A stretch of DNA of 64,000 nucleotides from Mugil cephalus (lineage: Eukaryota > Chordata > Actinopteri > Mugiliformes > Mugilidae). Location of the stretch: NCBI RefSeq assembly GCF_022458985.1, contig NC_061771.1, positions 14,547,001 through 14,611,000 on the forward strand, read 5' to 3'. Numbering within the stretch: the first letter of the stretch is position 1; the number at the start of each line of letters is the position of its first letter. Made by a program: the position numbers and the translations under genes. The notes under the pieces were generated by a model, which worked only from the letters and a program-made list of their open reading frames with translations, was not told the DNA's origin and made no database searches. Below, piece after piece: positions 37,001 through 49,600 of the stretch.

Positions 37001-38888
37001 CTGGGATATATGACTGCGCGAGGCGTGTCGTTTCATTTCCATTTGTGTGTTTATGTAAAGACCCCAAAATGGCTCCTATTAAGAGACACGCTCACGAAGC
37101 AGAGTTTAAACTCAAGGCGATCGGTCACGCAGTAGAACACGGGAATAGAGCAGCAGCGAGAAAATTTAACATTAACGAATCAATGGTGCGGAAGTGGAGG
37201 AAGCAACAAGATGACCTGCGCCAAGTAAAGAAGACTAAACAGAGTTTCCGAGGGAACAAAGCGAGATGGCCGCAGTCATTCATCTCTTCACCGCGATGAT
37301 GCCAAAGAGCTTTTTCTCCTGCGATAAATAACACCGCTCCGCCGCACTTCCTCTCGTAACCGATAAACTACCGTATTTTCTGCAAAACCTCCAATTTTCT
37401 CAAAATCTGACAGTGCGCCTCATATATGAACAAAGTTTTAAAATAGGCCATTCATTGAAGGTGCGCCTTATAGTGCGGAAAATACGGTAATATACACTAC
37501 CGGTCAAAAGTTTGGACACACCTTCTCATTTATTGGCTTTTTTTTATTTTCATGACTTTTTATAATTGTGGATTCTCACAGAAGGTATCAAAACTGTGAA
37601 TGAGCACATATGGAATTATGTAGTAAACAAAACAAGTGTGCAGTCGATCTCATCCCAAACCCTCTCAATTGGGTTTAGGTCAGGTGACTGTGGAGGCCGT
37701 CACTCCATCATCTCCTTCTTGGTCCAATAGCCCTTACACAGCCTGGAGGTGTGATGGTCCAACTAAACGTAAACCGGATGGCATGTTGCTGCAGGATGTT
37801 GTCTTAGCGATTCTGGTTCAGCGAGCCTTTAATAAATCCCAACAGTGTCACCATCACATGCTCCACGGTGCATGTAGAGAACATCCGTTCACCTTTTCGT
37901 GGGTCGCACAAAGAGTGGGGTGGAACCAAACGTCTCAATTTTTGACTCATCAGAGCGAAGCCCATATTTCCACTGGTCTAATGTCCATTCCTGGCGTTTC
38001 TTTGCCCAAACAAATCTCTCCTGCTTGTTGTTTTTCCTAAGTGGTGGTTTCTTAGCAGCTATTCAGCCGTTAAGGCCTGATTCAGGCAGCCTCCTCTGAA
38101 CAGTTGATGTAGAGATGTGACTGCTACTAGAGCTCTGTGTGACATTTATCTGAGGTGCTGTTAACTTGGGATTTCTGAGGCTGGTGACTCAGATGAACTT
38201 ATCCTCAGCGGCAGAGGGACACGTTCAGAGTTTTTCCAATTTTCCGGACTGACTGACGTTCAGTCTTTAAAGTAATTATGGACTGACCCGCAGTTCTTGA
38301 AGTAATGATGGACTGTCATTTCTCTTTACTTGGCTGATTGGTTCTTGCCATAATATGAACGAACAGTTGTCAAATAAGGCTGTCAGATGTGTACCAACCT
38401 GACTTCTGCACAACACAACTGCTGGTCCCAACCCCATTAAGAAGGCAAGAAATTCCACAAATGAACTGTCACACCTGTGGAGTGGAAACCATTTCAGGAG
38501 ACTACACCATGAAGCTCATTGAGAGAGGGTGCTTTGTTAACATACACATGTACCATTATTGTCTGTCCTTGTCCATATAGCTTGATGGCTTAGTGCTGCA
38601 CAGCCGTGTTGTAATGCTTGTTGTAATGAAAGCGTGTCTGGCTCTCTCCACTAGGTGGTGTTCCCACAAGCCAATTTCCTCCCCAAGAACAAGCTGAAGG
38701 AGCTGGAGCGCTACCTCCCAGAGAAGATGGACGGAGAGGAGCCGGAAAGCATGGACGACGACCTCTACATCTACGCCGACCTGGAGGACTGTGACTTGGA
38801 GAACAGAAAAAGACACAAACATCAGTACTACTACATGGATGAAGACGACTACGCCAGCACCGGTGGCGTTCAGTGCCAGACGTCTTAA
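31064..38888 (+). CDS. dnaja1: DnaJ (HSP40) homolog subfamily A member 1
   Basis: Cytosolic HSP70 co-chaperone, 406 aa (human about 397). Exons: 31064-31195, 31276-31465, 33929-34033, 35033-35260, 35343-35457, 35643-35758, 36575-36675, 38655-38888, plus an untranslated exon ending at 29012; phases agree. J domain 1-70 ([13 protein letters not shown] in LKYHPDKNP), which stimulates HSP70 ATPase. Gly/Phe-rich segment with six glycines. Zinc-binding cysteine-rich region with four CxxCxGxG-type repeats ([32 protein letters not shown]). Two beta-barrel client-binding domains ([23 protein letters not shown]). It ends [12 protein letters not shown] is a CaaX box for farnesylation. The acidic/tyrosine-rich segment before it is longer than in mammals as I recall them. 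Several introns are loaded with DNA elements. Confidence 0.97.
31641..32435. mobile_element. Non-autonomous hAT-like element (dnaja1 intron)
   Basis: Ends TAGGGCTGGGTGATGTGG and TTATCACCCAGCCTTA are inverted repeats of about 15 bp. The flanks CTGCAAC and TTGTAAC resemble an aged target duplication. About 795 bp, no transposase frame. The GGGCTGGGTGAT end is typical of hAT elements in vertebrates. Confidence 0.7.
32925..33528. mobile_element. Foldback/MITE element (dnaja1 intron)
   Basis: Terminal inverted repeats TCAGTACGTTTACATGCAC (32925-32943) and GTGCATGTAAATGTACTGA (about 33509-33527) differ at one base. Subterminal segments near 33340-33365 and 33415-33440, with CGGTTAAAGTC-GATTAAGCGG and CTTAATCGGATAAGA, also pair. 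About 604 bp, non-coding, superfamily not assigned. Confidence 0.75.
34208..34772 (+). mobile_element. hAT remnant with BED zinc-finger fragment
   Basis: Left end TAGGAATGGGCGATACTTTATC and right end CCACATCGTTCATCCCTAT are imperfect inverted repeats of hAT (ZBED) type. The interior frame 34448-34645 encodes [20 protein letters not shown], the C-terminal half of a BED finger (NLFHHL...H), but no catalytic domain. A deleted, non-autonomous derivative. Confidence 0.7.
36818..37487 (+). mobile_element. pogo-like DNA transposon, deleted copy
   Basis: Inverted repeats CCGTATTTTCCGCACTATAA (36818) and TTATAGTGCGGAAAATACGG (to 37487) with flanking TA. Frame 37069-37299 encodes the CENPB/brinker-type HTH of pogo transposases ([33 protein letters not shown]); the DDE domain is absent. 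An extra, partly duplicated end (ACCGTATTTTCTGCAAAACC at about 37370) lies inside, so the copy is rearranged. Confidence 0.85.
37493..38535 (-). mobile_element. Tc1/mariner element, right end missing
   Basis: Begins TACACTACCGGTCAAAAGTT, a Tc1-type inverted repeat, 5 bp beyond the pogo element. The opposite-strand sequence at about 37650-37705 reads [11 protein letters not shown], the last catalytic block of Tc1 transposase. The remainder to 'gaagctcattgagaga' at 38535 follows fish Tc1 layout, but no matching terminal repeat is present. Transposase is decayed with multiple breaks. Confidence 0.85.
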
Positions 38889-39528
38889 ATAACATCCTCA
38901 AAACAAAACAAGAGAATCTCTAATGCAAAGCACCTTTTTTTATTTTTAAAATTCCGTGCACTTTCTATTATCTTAAAATCATTTTGTGTCTTTCTGGGAT
39001 AGTGTAGTGAGTGTTCAGGTTCCATTACTCGAACTTGGATTCAGCAGAGTGATATTCCTCGTGATCTCTGGGACTTTTGTTTTAACTTTATTTTAAAAAC
39101 AACTTTGATTGTCACACTGTGATTCCAGACGAGGGTCTAGGTGTAACTGCTTTTTATGCGCTTACACAAACATTGTACGCTAACGTTAGTATAAAATAAT
39201 CATTTTATAGTGATAGTCAGTTGTTGTGTACTACTTGTAAATGGTTCGGTGCGACATGTGAGGGTCAAGAGGATGGCGGAGGGGGATTTGCATTGAAACT
39301 TGAGTTGAGACATTTAAGCTGTTTTACCCCTTCAAGGGCTATTTTCTAAGACACATATAAACAACTCTTGAAAATGTTTGTTAATAGAAAAGTTTAACAA
39401 TGATTCAGGTAGGGAAACTTTGAGGTTCAAGCCACTAAATGCACTCATTTGCCAGTTCATTTGGTTCAGTAGTGAAAACGAATACATGTGCAGGAGTCCT
39501 GAACTCAATCTTGGCTTCATGAAGGTTA

Positions 39529-40089
39529 CATAGACTGTATATAAATATGGACAACGTCTGCCCACTTCCTTGCATTAGCCAAACTTACGCTATTTTCCTA
39601 GGGATGCGGGAGCCAGAGTCTGTGTTATGAATGACCCGGCCACACTTCCTTCTGACTCGCTCGCGTTTCCTTTAAGTAATACTAAGAAAATGTTGAAATA
39701 TACACTGTAGTAATTTTTCAGTGGTAACTGCTTAATGCCATTATGTCACATCCTGTTTGTACAGCTTCAAATAACTAACGAAAATGAAACTTAACCAAAA
39801 AATGTCACTTGGACATGCAACAACATTTTATTAACTACCTAAAATGATTGAAACTATCCCTGAAAAACAGATGGGTTTAACGTGTATTTTAATGTTTTAG
39901 TTCGGTCCATCCACTAACGTGGAGGAGGTGGAGCTTATGACCTATATCTGTAAAGGTTCTCAGTCATCCAGGTTATTCAACGCCTTTTGGATACTTATGA
40001 CTTATACTGCATCCAAACACTAGGTGGAGCCCTACTAACTTTGGCTTCACTTTAAAGGAGCCGTTCTTCCATCTTTATGCAGACTATGG
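39529..40089. mobile_element. MITE with CATAGACTGTATATAAA-type ends
   Basis: Left end CATAGACTGTATATAAATAT and right end TTCCATCTTTATGCAGACTATGGG are inverted repeats; the inner part has 'acttatactgcatccaaacactaggtgg ... tttggcttcac'. I recognise this as a common percomorph non-autonomous element. About 560 bp, non-coding. Confidence 0.7.
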
Positions 40090-40170
40090 GAGGTTATGGT
40101 CTACAGCATCTGTTTAAAACAGCTTGGATTATATTGTGTTGTACCAACACATGTTTCTGTTTTTTTGCCA

Positions 40171-40280
40171 ACCCCCATTCTAGTCCGTGGACTAGACTAA
40201 ATAACAGAAACACACATTTAATTTAGCCCAGTTTAACAGCACCACAAACTACAACCTTCATTATGATCATACATTTAAAT
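40171..40280 (+). repeat. Dispersed repeat, copy 2 of 3
   Basis: Blocks CTAAATAACAGAAACAC, ACAGCACCACAAACTACA and TGATCATACATTTAAAT match 7501-7600 and 62745-62860. Confidence 0.55.
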
Positions 40281-41814
40281 GACCACGTCTCTTACTGTTT
40301 ATAAACTGAACATTAAAAGTGATATGAAGGAATATTTAGTGCACAGTTGTTGTCCCTAGTGTACCTAATGAGCTGGCAGTGAATGCACTTGTATATTATT
40401 CCAGCGAATATTTAAGTTGAGTGTAATAATTTTTACTATTTCTGAGCTGCTTTTAGTTCCACGAGAAACGTCGTTATGTACAGATGAGCGTGGTGAGTGT
40501 GCGTCTGTGTGTACAGTCATCATGTGTCGCTCTGAAAACGAACTTCATAGGTCCTAATGCCACCATGGCACCCTGTTAGAGTTTGGCCATTCTTTCGTAC
40601 TTCTGCTGAAGTTATTCCCCATCATGTTATAAGTAGTGCTTAAAAAGTGTCCCACAGGGTTTTTAAGTGCCAAGTTGCTCCCACCTTGGATGGAATAAAG
40701 TGGCTGAAGTCTAAATCGTAAAGGCTCAGTGCTGATGGAAGGATTTTGAGTTTTGGATTTAAAATCACTGGACGATGATTGGGTTTTTGCTGATCGTAGC
40801 TATTGACTTGTGTCTTCTTCTTTTTTTTTCATAATATTTCTAGACCTAATTGTAAATGCCAAAAGAGTCCCAGGAGGTTATGGAGGGACTTAACATTGGC
40901 AAAATTAATACCTCATTGGAGTGTCTGCCTGTTTGAAAGCCTTATCACAGCTTAACTTGAAGTTACTTGGTAATGCATCTTATTCAGTGACTTGATCTCT
41001 GCCTTGGGTATTGTTAACAATTATTAAGCTAACAGAGGGGTTTCTTTGATCAGTCCTTCAGTAGTTCTCGAAAGCAGATGCAAGATTTATGAGTCCTCTT
41101 AATGTCGAGGACTTCAGTGCAAACTTTAACTCAAATAAGTGTTGTCATGGTCTTAAGTCCTTCAACTTTATGCGTGTTAGGACCAACAATCTTACTCGTT
41201 TGTGCTTGTGTTTTACAATTAAATGTTATTTGAAGATCTTTCTAAATTGCCTGAGTGATATTTATATTTACAACTGCAAGAAATGCTCAGTGAGTGAGAG
41301 TGGACCATCAGAGGACAGAACCAGCACAGATTTAAAGTTGGACCTGATCCAGATGATAGTTAAAAACTGAAACTGCACCAGTGGCTCTGAGTTTAAAGTT
41401 TAAAAGGTTAAAATAAAATAAATAAAACAGATTTTTATATAGGTTAGGGCAACATTTGCTAAAACCGAATTGATTATTCAGTTGGCAAAAATGAATTGCT
41501 TTAAGTTGTCAGTCAAATTATCCAAGTGAGTGTTTAGGTGAAGCCAACAGTTCGCCAAAGTCTGTATCAGTCTGCACTAGTTGGGGACAGTGGTAGGTGG
41601 GATTATTCTATAAAGCGCTATAAAAATAAAGTCTAATTGGTGGAAGACAGTGGGAGCCAGTGGGAATGTTAAAACAATGATGGCAAACAGTGAGTGGGAG
41701 AGCACCATCATAGGGAGCCTGGAAATGGAAGAGACATTCACCTTTATTGTAACGTTGGTGGCTGTACATACCACGACGCTTGGTGCGTTCATTTGGCTTT
41801 AGTTGGTTTGACAA

Positions 41815-42160
41815 TCATGTTTTCAATTCAATACAACTTTATTTGTCCCGAAGGCAATTGAGTTTGACAGCAATGAGCGGTACCCATGTCTACACAGACA
41901 GCAGCCAACACACACATAATAAACAATCAGAGATAACGCCTCCTGTGTCTCCCAAGGATAGTAGGTGTGTTAAAATGAACAATAATGTAAAGAAAAACTA
42001 TAGATTTAAAAGTCTAATAACAGAGGGGATAAAAGATTTGGAATAACGATTTGTTTTCCTAGATGGAGCTTTAAAACACCTTCCTAAGGGAATAAGCTCA
42101 AAGTTTGCAGATAGGATGTTGCCCCAATAGCTTTCTTGACCACCCTTTTGTCCCAGAGGG
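41815..42160 (+). repeat. Teleost interspersed repeat (TTTATTTGTCCCGAAGGCAA type)
   Basis: Contains ACTTTATTTGTCCCGAAGGC, then 'tataacagaggggataaaagatttggaa' and 'tttgcagataggatgttgcccca', a frequent arrangement in fish genomes. It reads as a short frame but has no recognisable domain. Confidence 0.5.
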
Positions 42161-43659
42161 AGGACACACACATGCCAATGAACCAACAAATGAATGAAAA
42201 AGATACAAGACTTTCGATAACGAACTAAGTGAATTATTTAAAACAAAGTCACAAACATCTTCAGACTTCAGATTTTTTTTTATTGATAATTGTTTTTCAT
42301 GTGGCTGGCAGTGTTACATACACACTGTAATGAATATAGCAAAAATAGAGTGCAATGGCTGAACATTACTTTGCATTGGCAGATTGTTGCTAGTTAAGAG
42401 ACAGATGACAGTAGAAATAAGAAATACCGGCAGAGACAGAGAGTAGCTGTTTGTTGCAGGCATACACGTCCTACGGATGCACGGGAACACCGATGACAAC
42501 AATGTGATCACGTCAAACATGTTTGTTGTGTACGCACACGGGATACAGGATGTGTCACTGGAGCTACGCTGAGGTTTATTTAGTCTTCATGCATATTTTG
42601 AAGGAGTACTAAAATTATTGCAGGACAGTGTACCGAGGTAGCATGCAGGGAACGCACAGAACAAAACAAACTATCACATCTGGATCATCCAGTCATAGTT
42701 ACAAAAGCATCGTTATAAACCAAAGCTGGCGGTTCATAATACCTGATATTGTTTGTTTAGGCCCAAACAAGAGGCGGTTTCTATTAGAAATCATTTCACT
42801 ACAGTTCACCATCATGCATTTTCATGATGAAGAGATGAAAATGGGGATCCAAACTGCACCGGTGGAGCTGGATCCATGAGTGTGTACAGTGTAGAGGACC
42901 TAGACAGCTCTGAAGACGTTAATGAAGCAATTACACGTGACGATTGTTTTAGCGGAATGAAGACAAAACAACATGGTTGGGACTTCGTATATAGTTGGTT
43001 AGGTTGTCAATATGATATTCACAAACTTATGTTTTCATTATTATAAAAGAGAAACACATTTTTTATTCTAATACGCCATCAAATGTTAAACATTATCAAT
43101 TTTTTTTTTCTAAATTCAGATTAGTTTCTCAGAATTCCAGTTTTTGTTCTTAAATGTCAGAAATGACAGATTAAAGTCAGAAGTTTGACTTAAATCTAAA
43201 ACTAACTAATTTCCAGATTAGAGTTTATTCTCAGATTGTCCAAATTTTAAGTCAAAATTTGGACCTTTTTTTTTCAGTATTCTGAAATTAAACTCAAAGT
43301 TTAGTTTGTTTTTGCAGTGGCCCTAATCCCCTAATCAGTACACCTGAATCTTGAAAGATCTCAGTTTACAGTGATTCGTTCAAAAACATGAATTAGTCGC
43401 CGAGTTTCACTCTGGACCTCACGAGAGCTTTGGTCACGTGACACACACTTCCTTTGCAGATGGAGTTGGCGCCTGTCGTCATGGAGTCTGAGCTCAGGAA
43501 CCAAAATGCTCATGAAGATTATGTGACACGGCCTTTCTGTGGTACATCCTTCTCAGTCTAACACAGATTAACAAAAGCGTTTCGGCACACGAGGTGACAG
43601 AAACAGAATGAACTGCTTTACAACCATGTGGACGTCAGCCTGGTTCCTCCAGGAGTGGT

Positions 43660-46600
43660 CTAAGGCTTCCATAGCCTCAGCAGGCCGTCCTCGCTGTACG
43701 TGGCGATCAGGTTCTCGTGCGGGTGGTGAGCGATGCCGATTACGTCCTTCTCGTGAACCTGCGGGTGCACAGCAACAAAGATCACCACGCATCCCTCGTT
43801 ACCCATCAGGTTCCTCATCAACTTCCCCGCAGGATACAGTGACTTGAACATGAACTCTGGCCACAAGTTGCATAAACAACCTCCCGGATGAAACACTGAT
43901 AATGGGTGAACGTCGGCGGCGGAGCTTACGGTCAGCGTTTTCTCCAGCCTCCCTGTCGTATAGTTGAAGCAATACAGCACTAAGTCCTCTCCCACACAGT
44001 AGATCCACTCCCCGCGGGGCGACACGGTGCAGCACACGAAGTCTGCTCGCTCCTTCCTATCTGAGCTGAACGTCTTCACAGCCTGAGGAGAAAGACGAGG
44101 AGCTTCTAGAAACACTGTCACGTGTGAAACTAAATAAGGCCTCTGAATAGCTTTTAAAGTGGTGGTAACACTGGTGATAATATTTAAAACACTTATTCAC
44201 CATTTAAGAAGTTGATATCGCTCTCCTTACTGCACTGTGTGTTCACTGATAAGCCAGGTGCAATACCGATGCCCTAACTCGGACCAAAAAACTGCAAGTT
44301 GACGATTTTCCATTTTATTTTTTCGTGAGCAGTCTCTTTCTCCTTGCTTCCAGTCGTTAAGTTAATCAGCTGCTGGCTACAGCCTCATATTTAACATTAA
44401 GACATGAAAATGGTTGCTATCCTCTTGTTTAACTCTTATAGTTAGAAATATCTATTTATTTTACAACTGCAGTGATCTGTTCAGCTGAATAGTCGATCAG
44501 TGGTGGTGTCGTCACTGCGATGAGCTAAAACTGATATTTTCTTAGCTCCAGCTGCAGAGATCTCACCTGGCCGTTCATGCTCATGACCGCCACCGTGCTG
44601 GAGTGGTTACAAACCACAAAGTGCTCTGGATTTTGGGGAAGGGGAATCACGTTGTTGACGGGGACGTCTGACGTCCTCGACGGTGACTTGAAGGTGTGGA
44701 CGCACTCCCAGGATTTTGTGCTCCACATCTGAGAAATACAAAAGGAACGATGCGGTGCTGAATCACTGTGTCGTTATGTAATTTGTCCCCCACGCCGCTC
44801 ACGCTAATTGTACCTTAACGGTGCCGTCGGACGAGGCGCTGAGGATGTGAAATCCGTCCAGGGTGAAGGATGCATCGTTTACAAACGACGAGTGGCCACT
44901 CAGCTCCTTGAGCGTCTTTCCTGACCTCAGCTCATGGATTCTGAAAATGACATTGTTGAATAATTGAAGTCAAGGGAAGGAAAGAAAGAGACAAGCAGTG
45001 CTGAGTCATTTTAACATCATGAAAATAAAGGGGGGATTTTTCTCGAGAGCGGGCAAAACGTGCTGCCGAGCTGCGGATGTGTTATTTTTAGCTCGTGGTG
45101 GAGCACTGGGTGCGGATTAGCCAAACCATGACAAAGCGCCCAACGCTCACGGATTCACTTCACGTCTACGGGAGGGTGATTTATGGTTTGTAAACACAGC
45201 AGCCGGTGGAAGCGGCGAGCGGAGGAGCACGTTGCAGCTTTGTGCCCGAGCACATGGTTCCTCAGCTACACCCACACAGCACATGTGCTTCCAACACAGC
45301 GGAGCAGCGCAGCTCACACCCCCAGGAGCCAGAAATAAGATGCAGCTCCTTAACTACAGCGGGGAGACGCACATCTTTACACTTTGCAAGCAGTGTGCAT
45401 TCAGGTTGATGTGCAACATGAATCTCCAAGCTCCAACTGCTGACTTATGTGATTTGCATAGAATTATGGAGCTTTGAAAGTGTTGTCTATTCAGTGATGT
45501 AGTGTCGATATAGGACTATCATTTCACTCACAAAAGGGAAACATCTAAAAATAAAAATATTCATTCACATATTACCATTAAAAACAAATGTGTTTTAATT
45601 TCGTGGTCAGTCAGATTCAGTGTGCAGTCATTAAAGGGTTAAAGTCACAAATAAATTGACAAACTTATAAACTCAGCGATGCAAAAAAGAATATACTGTA
45701 TTGCTATTCTGGGGGCAGACTTGTTTATCATGCTGCTAATCCACTGTGGGATGTAGAAAGAGCTCCCTGCCTTCCTTCAGCTGAACTGACGCCCATGCCT
45801 TTGAAAACTTTTGTGAATCATGTCTGAGGTGAGTTGGATCGTTCGCCTCCGGACACGGTAGACGAGCCAGCTTCTGCTGTTACTAGTCTCCACTTACATT
45901 TGTGTTATTTATGTGAAAACATTTTAGATTTTTACCGACCAATCCGATGCAGCTTTCACCGTTCGTCCTCAACATAAGACGCACAATGCCACAATACACG
46001 ATCAGGCATAACATTATGGCCACCTTCCTAATATTGTGTAGGTCTCCCTTGTGCCTCCAAACAGTTGGGACTCATCAGAGAATGAACATGGGCCTCCTGA
46101 GGGTGTCCTGTGGTGGCTACAGGTTGTTGTTAGTGGGGGCCTTTGGGTGCTGTGGGTTGAGGGGAGGGGCCTCTGTGGATCGTCCCATAGATATCATGAT
46201 TAATGCCAGGTCCAAAAGTTTCAAAGCAGAACAATGAATTATCACAAGATGGTCAGTGTTATTTACTCCTCCTGTCAGTGGTCATACTGTTGTGGCTGAT
46301 CGGTGTATATAAATGCTACAGATGTGGTCAACATCATGTAGGTTCCTGAGACCTCCTGAGACCATTAAGTTTTAGGTTTTATTGCAGCTTATTCTGCTTC
46401 ATTTAAACCCATTGTCCTCAACAGTGGACGCTTTCATCTGCCATCTAGTGGTAGCAAAGGCTAAAACTTATTTATTTTTGCTTATTAACGTTTCTAGTTT
46501 GATATGTCATGCAAATTTAACAAATTAGCAATTTTTTGCTAATTAGCGAGTACTCGGTTGGGGATGTTGGGACTATTCTGTCGTTACACAGTCATGTACA

Positions 46601-49600
46601 TGTTTTAAAATAAACAGTTTTATATTTTATATAAATCATAAAATAATCACAGGGTCCACATATAAGGACATAGTTTTTTTCAAAAACTACTTATTCTTGT
46701 TCAAAGATGATGTTTAGTTTTTATACATCTTAGGTCCTATTAATCCCAAATACCGTGGAGAAACTAAAAACGCACACCAAATAAAAGCTCAGGTCTCAGG
46801 AGGTTAAAGAGACCCATGCAGACCCTCTGTGCGTGTTGAGTGCAACACACAAAACTGCATCTTATCCCACCTGATGGTCTGGTCAAAGGAGGCACTGAGG
46901 ATCTGGTTGCTGTCGTTGGAGAAGCTCAGACACGTCACTCCTTTGTTGTGAGCGTGCTCAAACCTCCGCAGGCACAAGCCGCTCTGGATCTTCCACACCT
47001 TCTCCCAGAACATGCACACATTTAAGAAGAGGAGCAGATTAGCATAATCGACTGACCGCACAGTTTTCCAATATTTCCACATCGCTGAGGCATCTTTTCC
47101 ATTGCTGTGATGTCTTGATGTCAGATGAGGACATGGTTATGCGTTATTTATGTCAATATAAATCGACCCAACCTTTATTTTTCCATTCTGAGCCCCGGTG
47201 GCCAGCAGGTCTGTATCCTTACTGAAGCACATGCACAGCACAGCATCGTCCATCATCATGAAGCTGTCTTGGGCCTGATACTTTAAATCCTAGTGCAAAT
47301 ACAGAGAAATAGACAAATAATTAACTAATTAATAATTAACAATTTTCTTCTGCTCTTTAACCAAATTATGTATTTTTAAGATTGAAATCTAAAGAAAAGG
47401 CAATGTAAACTTTAAATTGCAGTATACCTCGTGCCATCGCATTAAAACATTTACCTTACTAATTTTTCCAGTGCTGAAGTTCCAGACCTCGATAAAGCCG
47501 TCCACTGATCCGGTGATCAAATACTTCCCATCAGGGGAGAAACGAGCACATTCCACATGTGACCGTCTTCCAAACTGCAGATTTAAATCGCACACAGAAG
47601 CTATGCTTATTAAGACTTTTAGAAGACAGACCGCTCTCCTGCAGGTGGAAGTAAAACCCAAATTAATTTCAGGAGACCTCGGGGAGGCATAAAGCTCTCC
47701 TACGGTCTGCTGCAGCGTGGGCTGACCATTCTCGATTGCGGCCTTGGGGAAAGAAAAGCAAGGGTGAGCCAGTCAGGCGGCTCCATCTGGATACAAGTGA
47801 TGAGAGCCCAGTCAGAGACTAGAAGACTGGCCTTAAGGTGAATAAAGCAATTAGTTTTGGGTGTGTATGCGTGTGTGTGTGTCTCACTCGAGCTAATGGC
47901 CAGGACATTTTCAAAAAGGATAGTGTAATATGCGATTCCAGCGTTGGATACCTTGATGTGGCGGTACAGCTGGGTTGGAAAGCTCTCTTTCTCTGCATGT
48001 CTCTCCTTGTTGCTGGACATGTTGATGGTCGAGTCAGGGGAGAGATGGTCACCTGGGCACTGCTGTAGCCTCAGAGTCTGAATGGAAAAGAAGACATAAC
48101 ATCAAGTCACTTAGAAGCGCTAACTTGCAGATATAAATAGACATTTTATTAAGCTTTTCATTGTCATTTTAGAAACTATGGCACTTAAAAAGGAGTAAGA
48201 TACCCTTATAAATATACAGTTAACTTCTTTTTAGTTTTATAATTATTTAAATCATAGGTCTTCAACAGGGGGTCCTTGACCCCTGGGGGTCTGTGGAGGT
48301 ACTGCAAGGGGGGGTCGCAAAATCTTTGGTTGATTAGACATTTTTATATTTTTATGGTAATTTTCCCCAGCAAATGTAAAGAGAGCCTATTCAGTCCCAT
48401 GTATTTACTGTCTGTATGTCTGTATGTTTAAGCTTACAGCAGTTGCATGGGCACCCTACTGTTGCACATGTTTAAAATGAAAATAATAATAAAAAAAATA
48501 ATATTTGAATTTGAATAACTTAATATTGAATGCAAAATGACAATAATAATATATATTTATAATCTACACTAGGCTGAGTTTAATACATAACACATATAGC
48601 AGGTAGGGGGTCCCTACTAAATCTTTCCATCAGTTTGGGTCCATGGCCTGTAAAACGTTGAAGACTCCTGATTTAAATACTAAAACTAAAGAGCAAAATA
48701 CACATGTGTATTTGTTTCTTTCTTTCTTATTATGTTGAACTACAAATTTAGAGTAAACACAACTGTATTAGTTGCTAAGGTTGTTACGCTCACTCTACAT
48801 AATATAATTTAACGTTTATATGCAACTTGGTGCATATTAATGAGCAACTTGGTCTTTTTTCTTCCCTGCAGCCACAAAAACGTTGAAGGCTTCTCGGAAA
48901 AAACAAATAATCATTTTTGTCAGCATTAAATATTCATGGCCAAAGTCAAACGTGTGATAGACAAGTTTACTTTCCCTTAAAATAACATTCAGAACCCTCT
49001 CCATACATACCACTATACGTGTGTGGTTTGACTGTGTGTGAATGATAACAGAGAAAAGGAAACCCAGGGACAGTCATAAAACGAAACTGCCAAACTCTGA
49101 ATCTGAATTGAATAATTAATACACACAAATCTCTTGTGCAATCCAACCAAAAGTCTTGTAAATGCAGGAGTCCATTGCTCAAAGTTAGAAACTGACTAAA
49201 ATGTGGCTTCAGAGCCTTTAAGAAACATTCATGACAGCGAGATAGAAAGCAGCGAGGGAATCACAGTCCAAAGGTGCAGTTCCCTCGCCTTGTAATTAGA
49301 GTGAGCATCGAGAGGGACACTGTTCGGTAAACTCACGCTGACTTGCTCCAAGAGCCCCATGAGACGAGAAGGGGGCACCACGCTGACCTCCTTAGCCAGA
49401 GCCTCAGCTATAGCCCTGCGCCGCTTCTCCTTGCTGCTGCCTTTTGGGTACGCCTGCAACAACAGAGGAAAGCATCTTAAACCACTCTCTGATGCTGCTG
49501 TTTAAAAGGAGCGCAGTGGTGTGTTGCCTTCACCTCACGGGGGTCGAAGTAGGAGCACGTCAGCAGGTTCTCCAGGTGCGTGTACCTCTCTGGCTGAGTC

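Larger units (their letters stand above)
38889..43559. other. dnaja1 3' UTR and convergent intergenic region
   Basis: Between the ends of dnaja1 and smu1. The dnaja1 3' UTR probably covers the first part; AATAAA at 40690 and at about 41410-41425 are candidate poly(A) sites. No coding exon is supported on either strand. Contains the repeat entries below and a degenerate TCAGAATTC-type array at 43115-43310. Confidence 0.5.

Noticed and set aside
37636-38040. 134-aa plus-strand frame in dnaja1 intron 8
   Set aside because: Antisense of a decayed Tc1 transposase.
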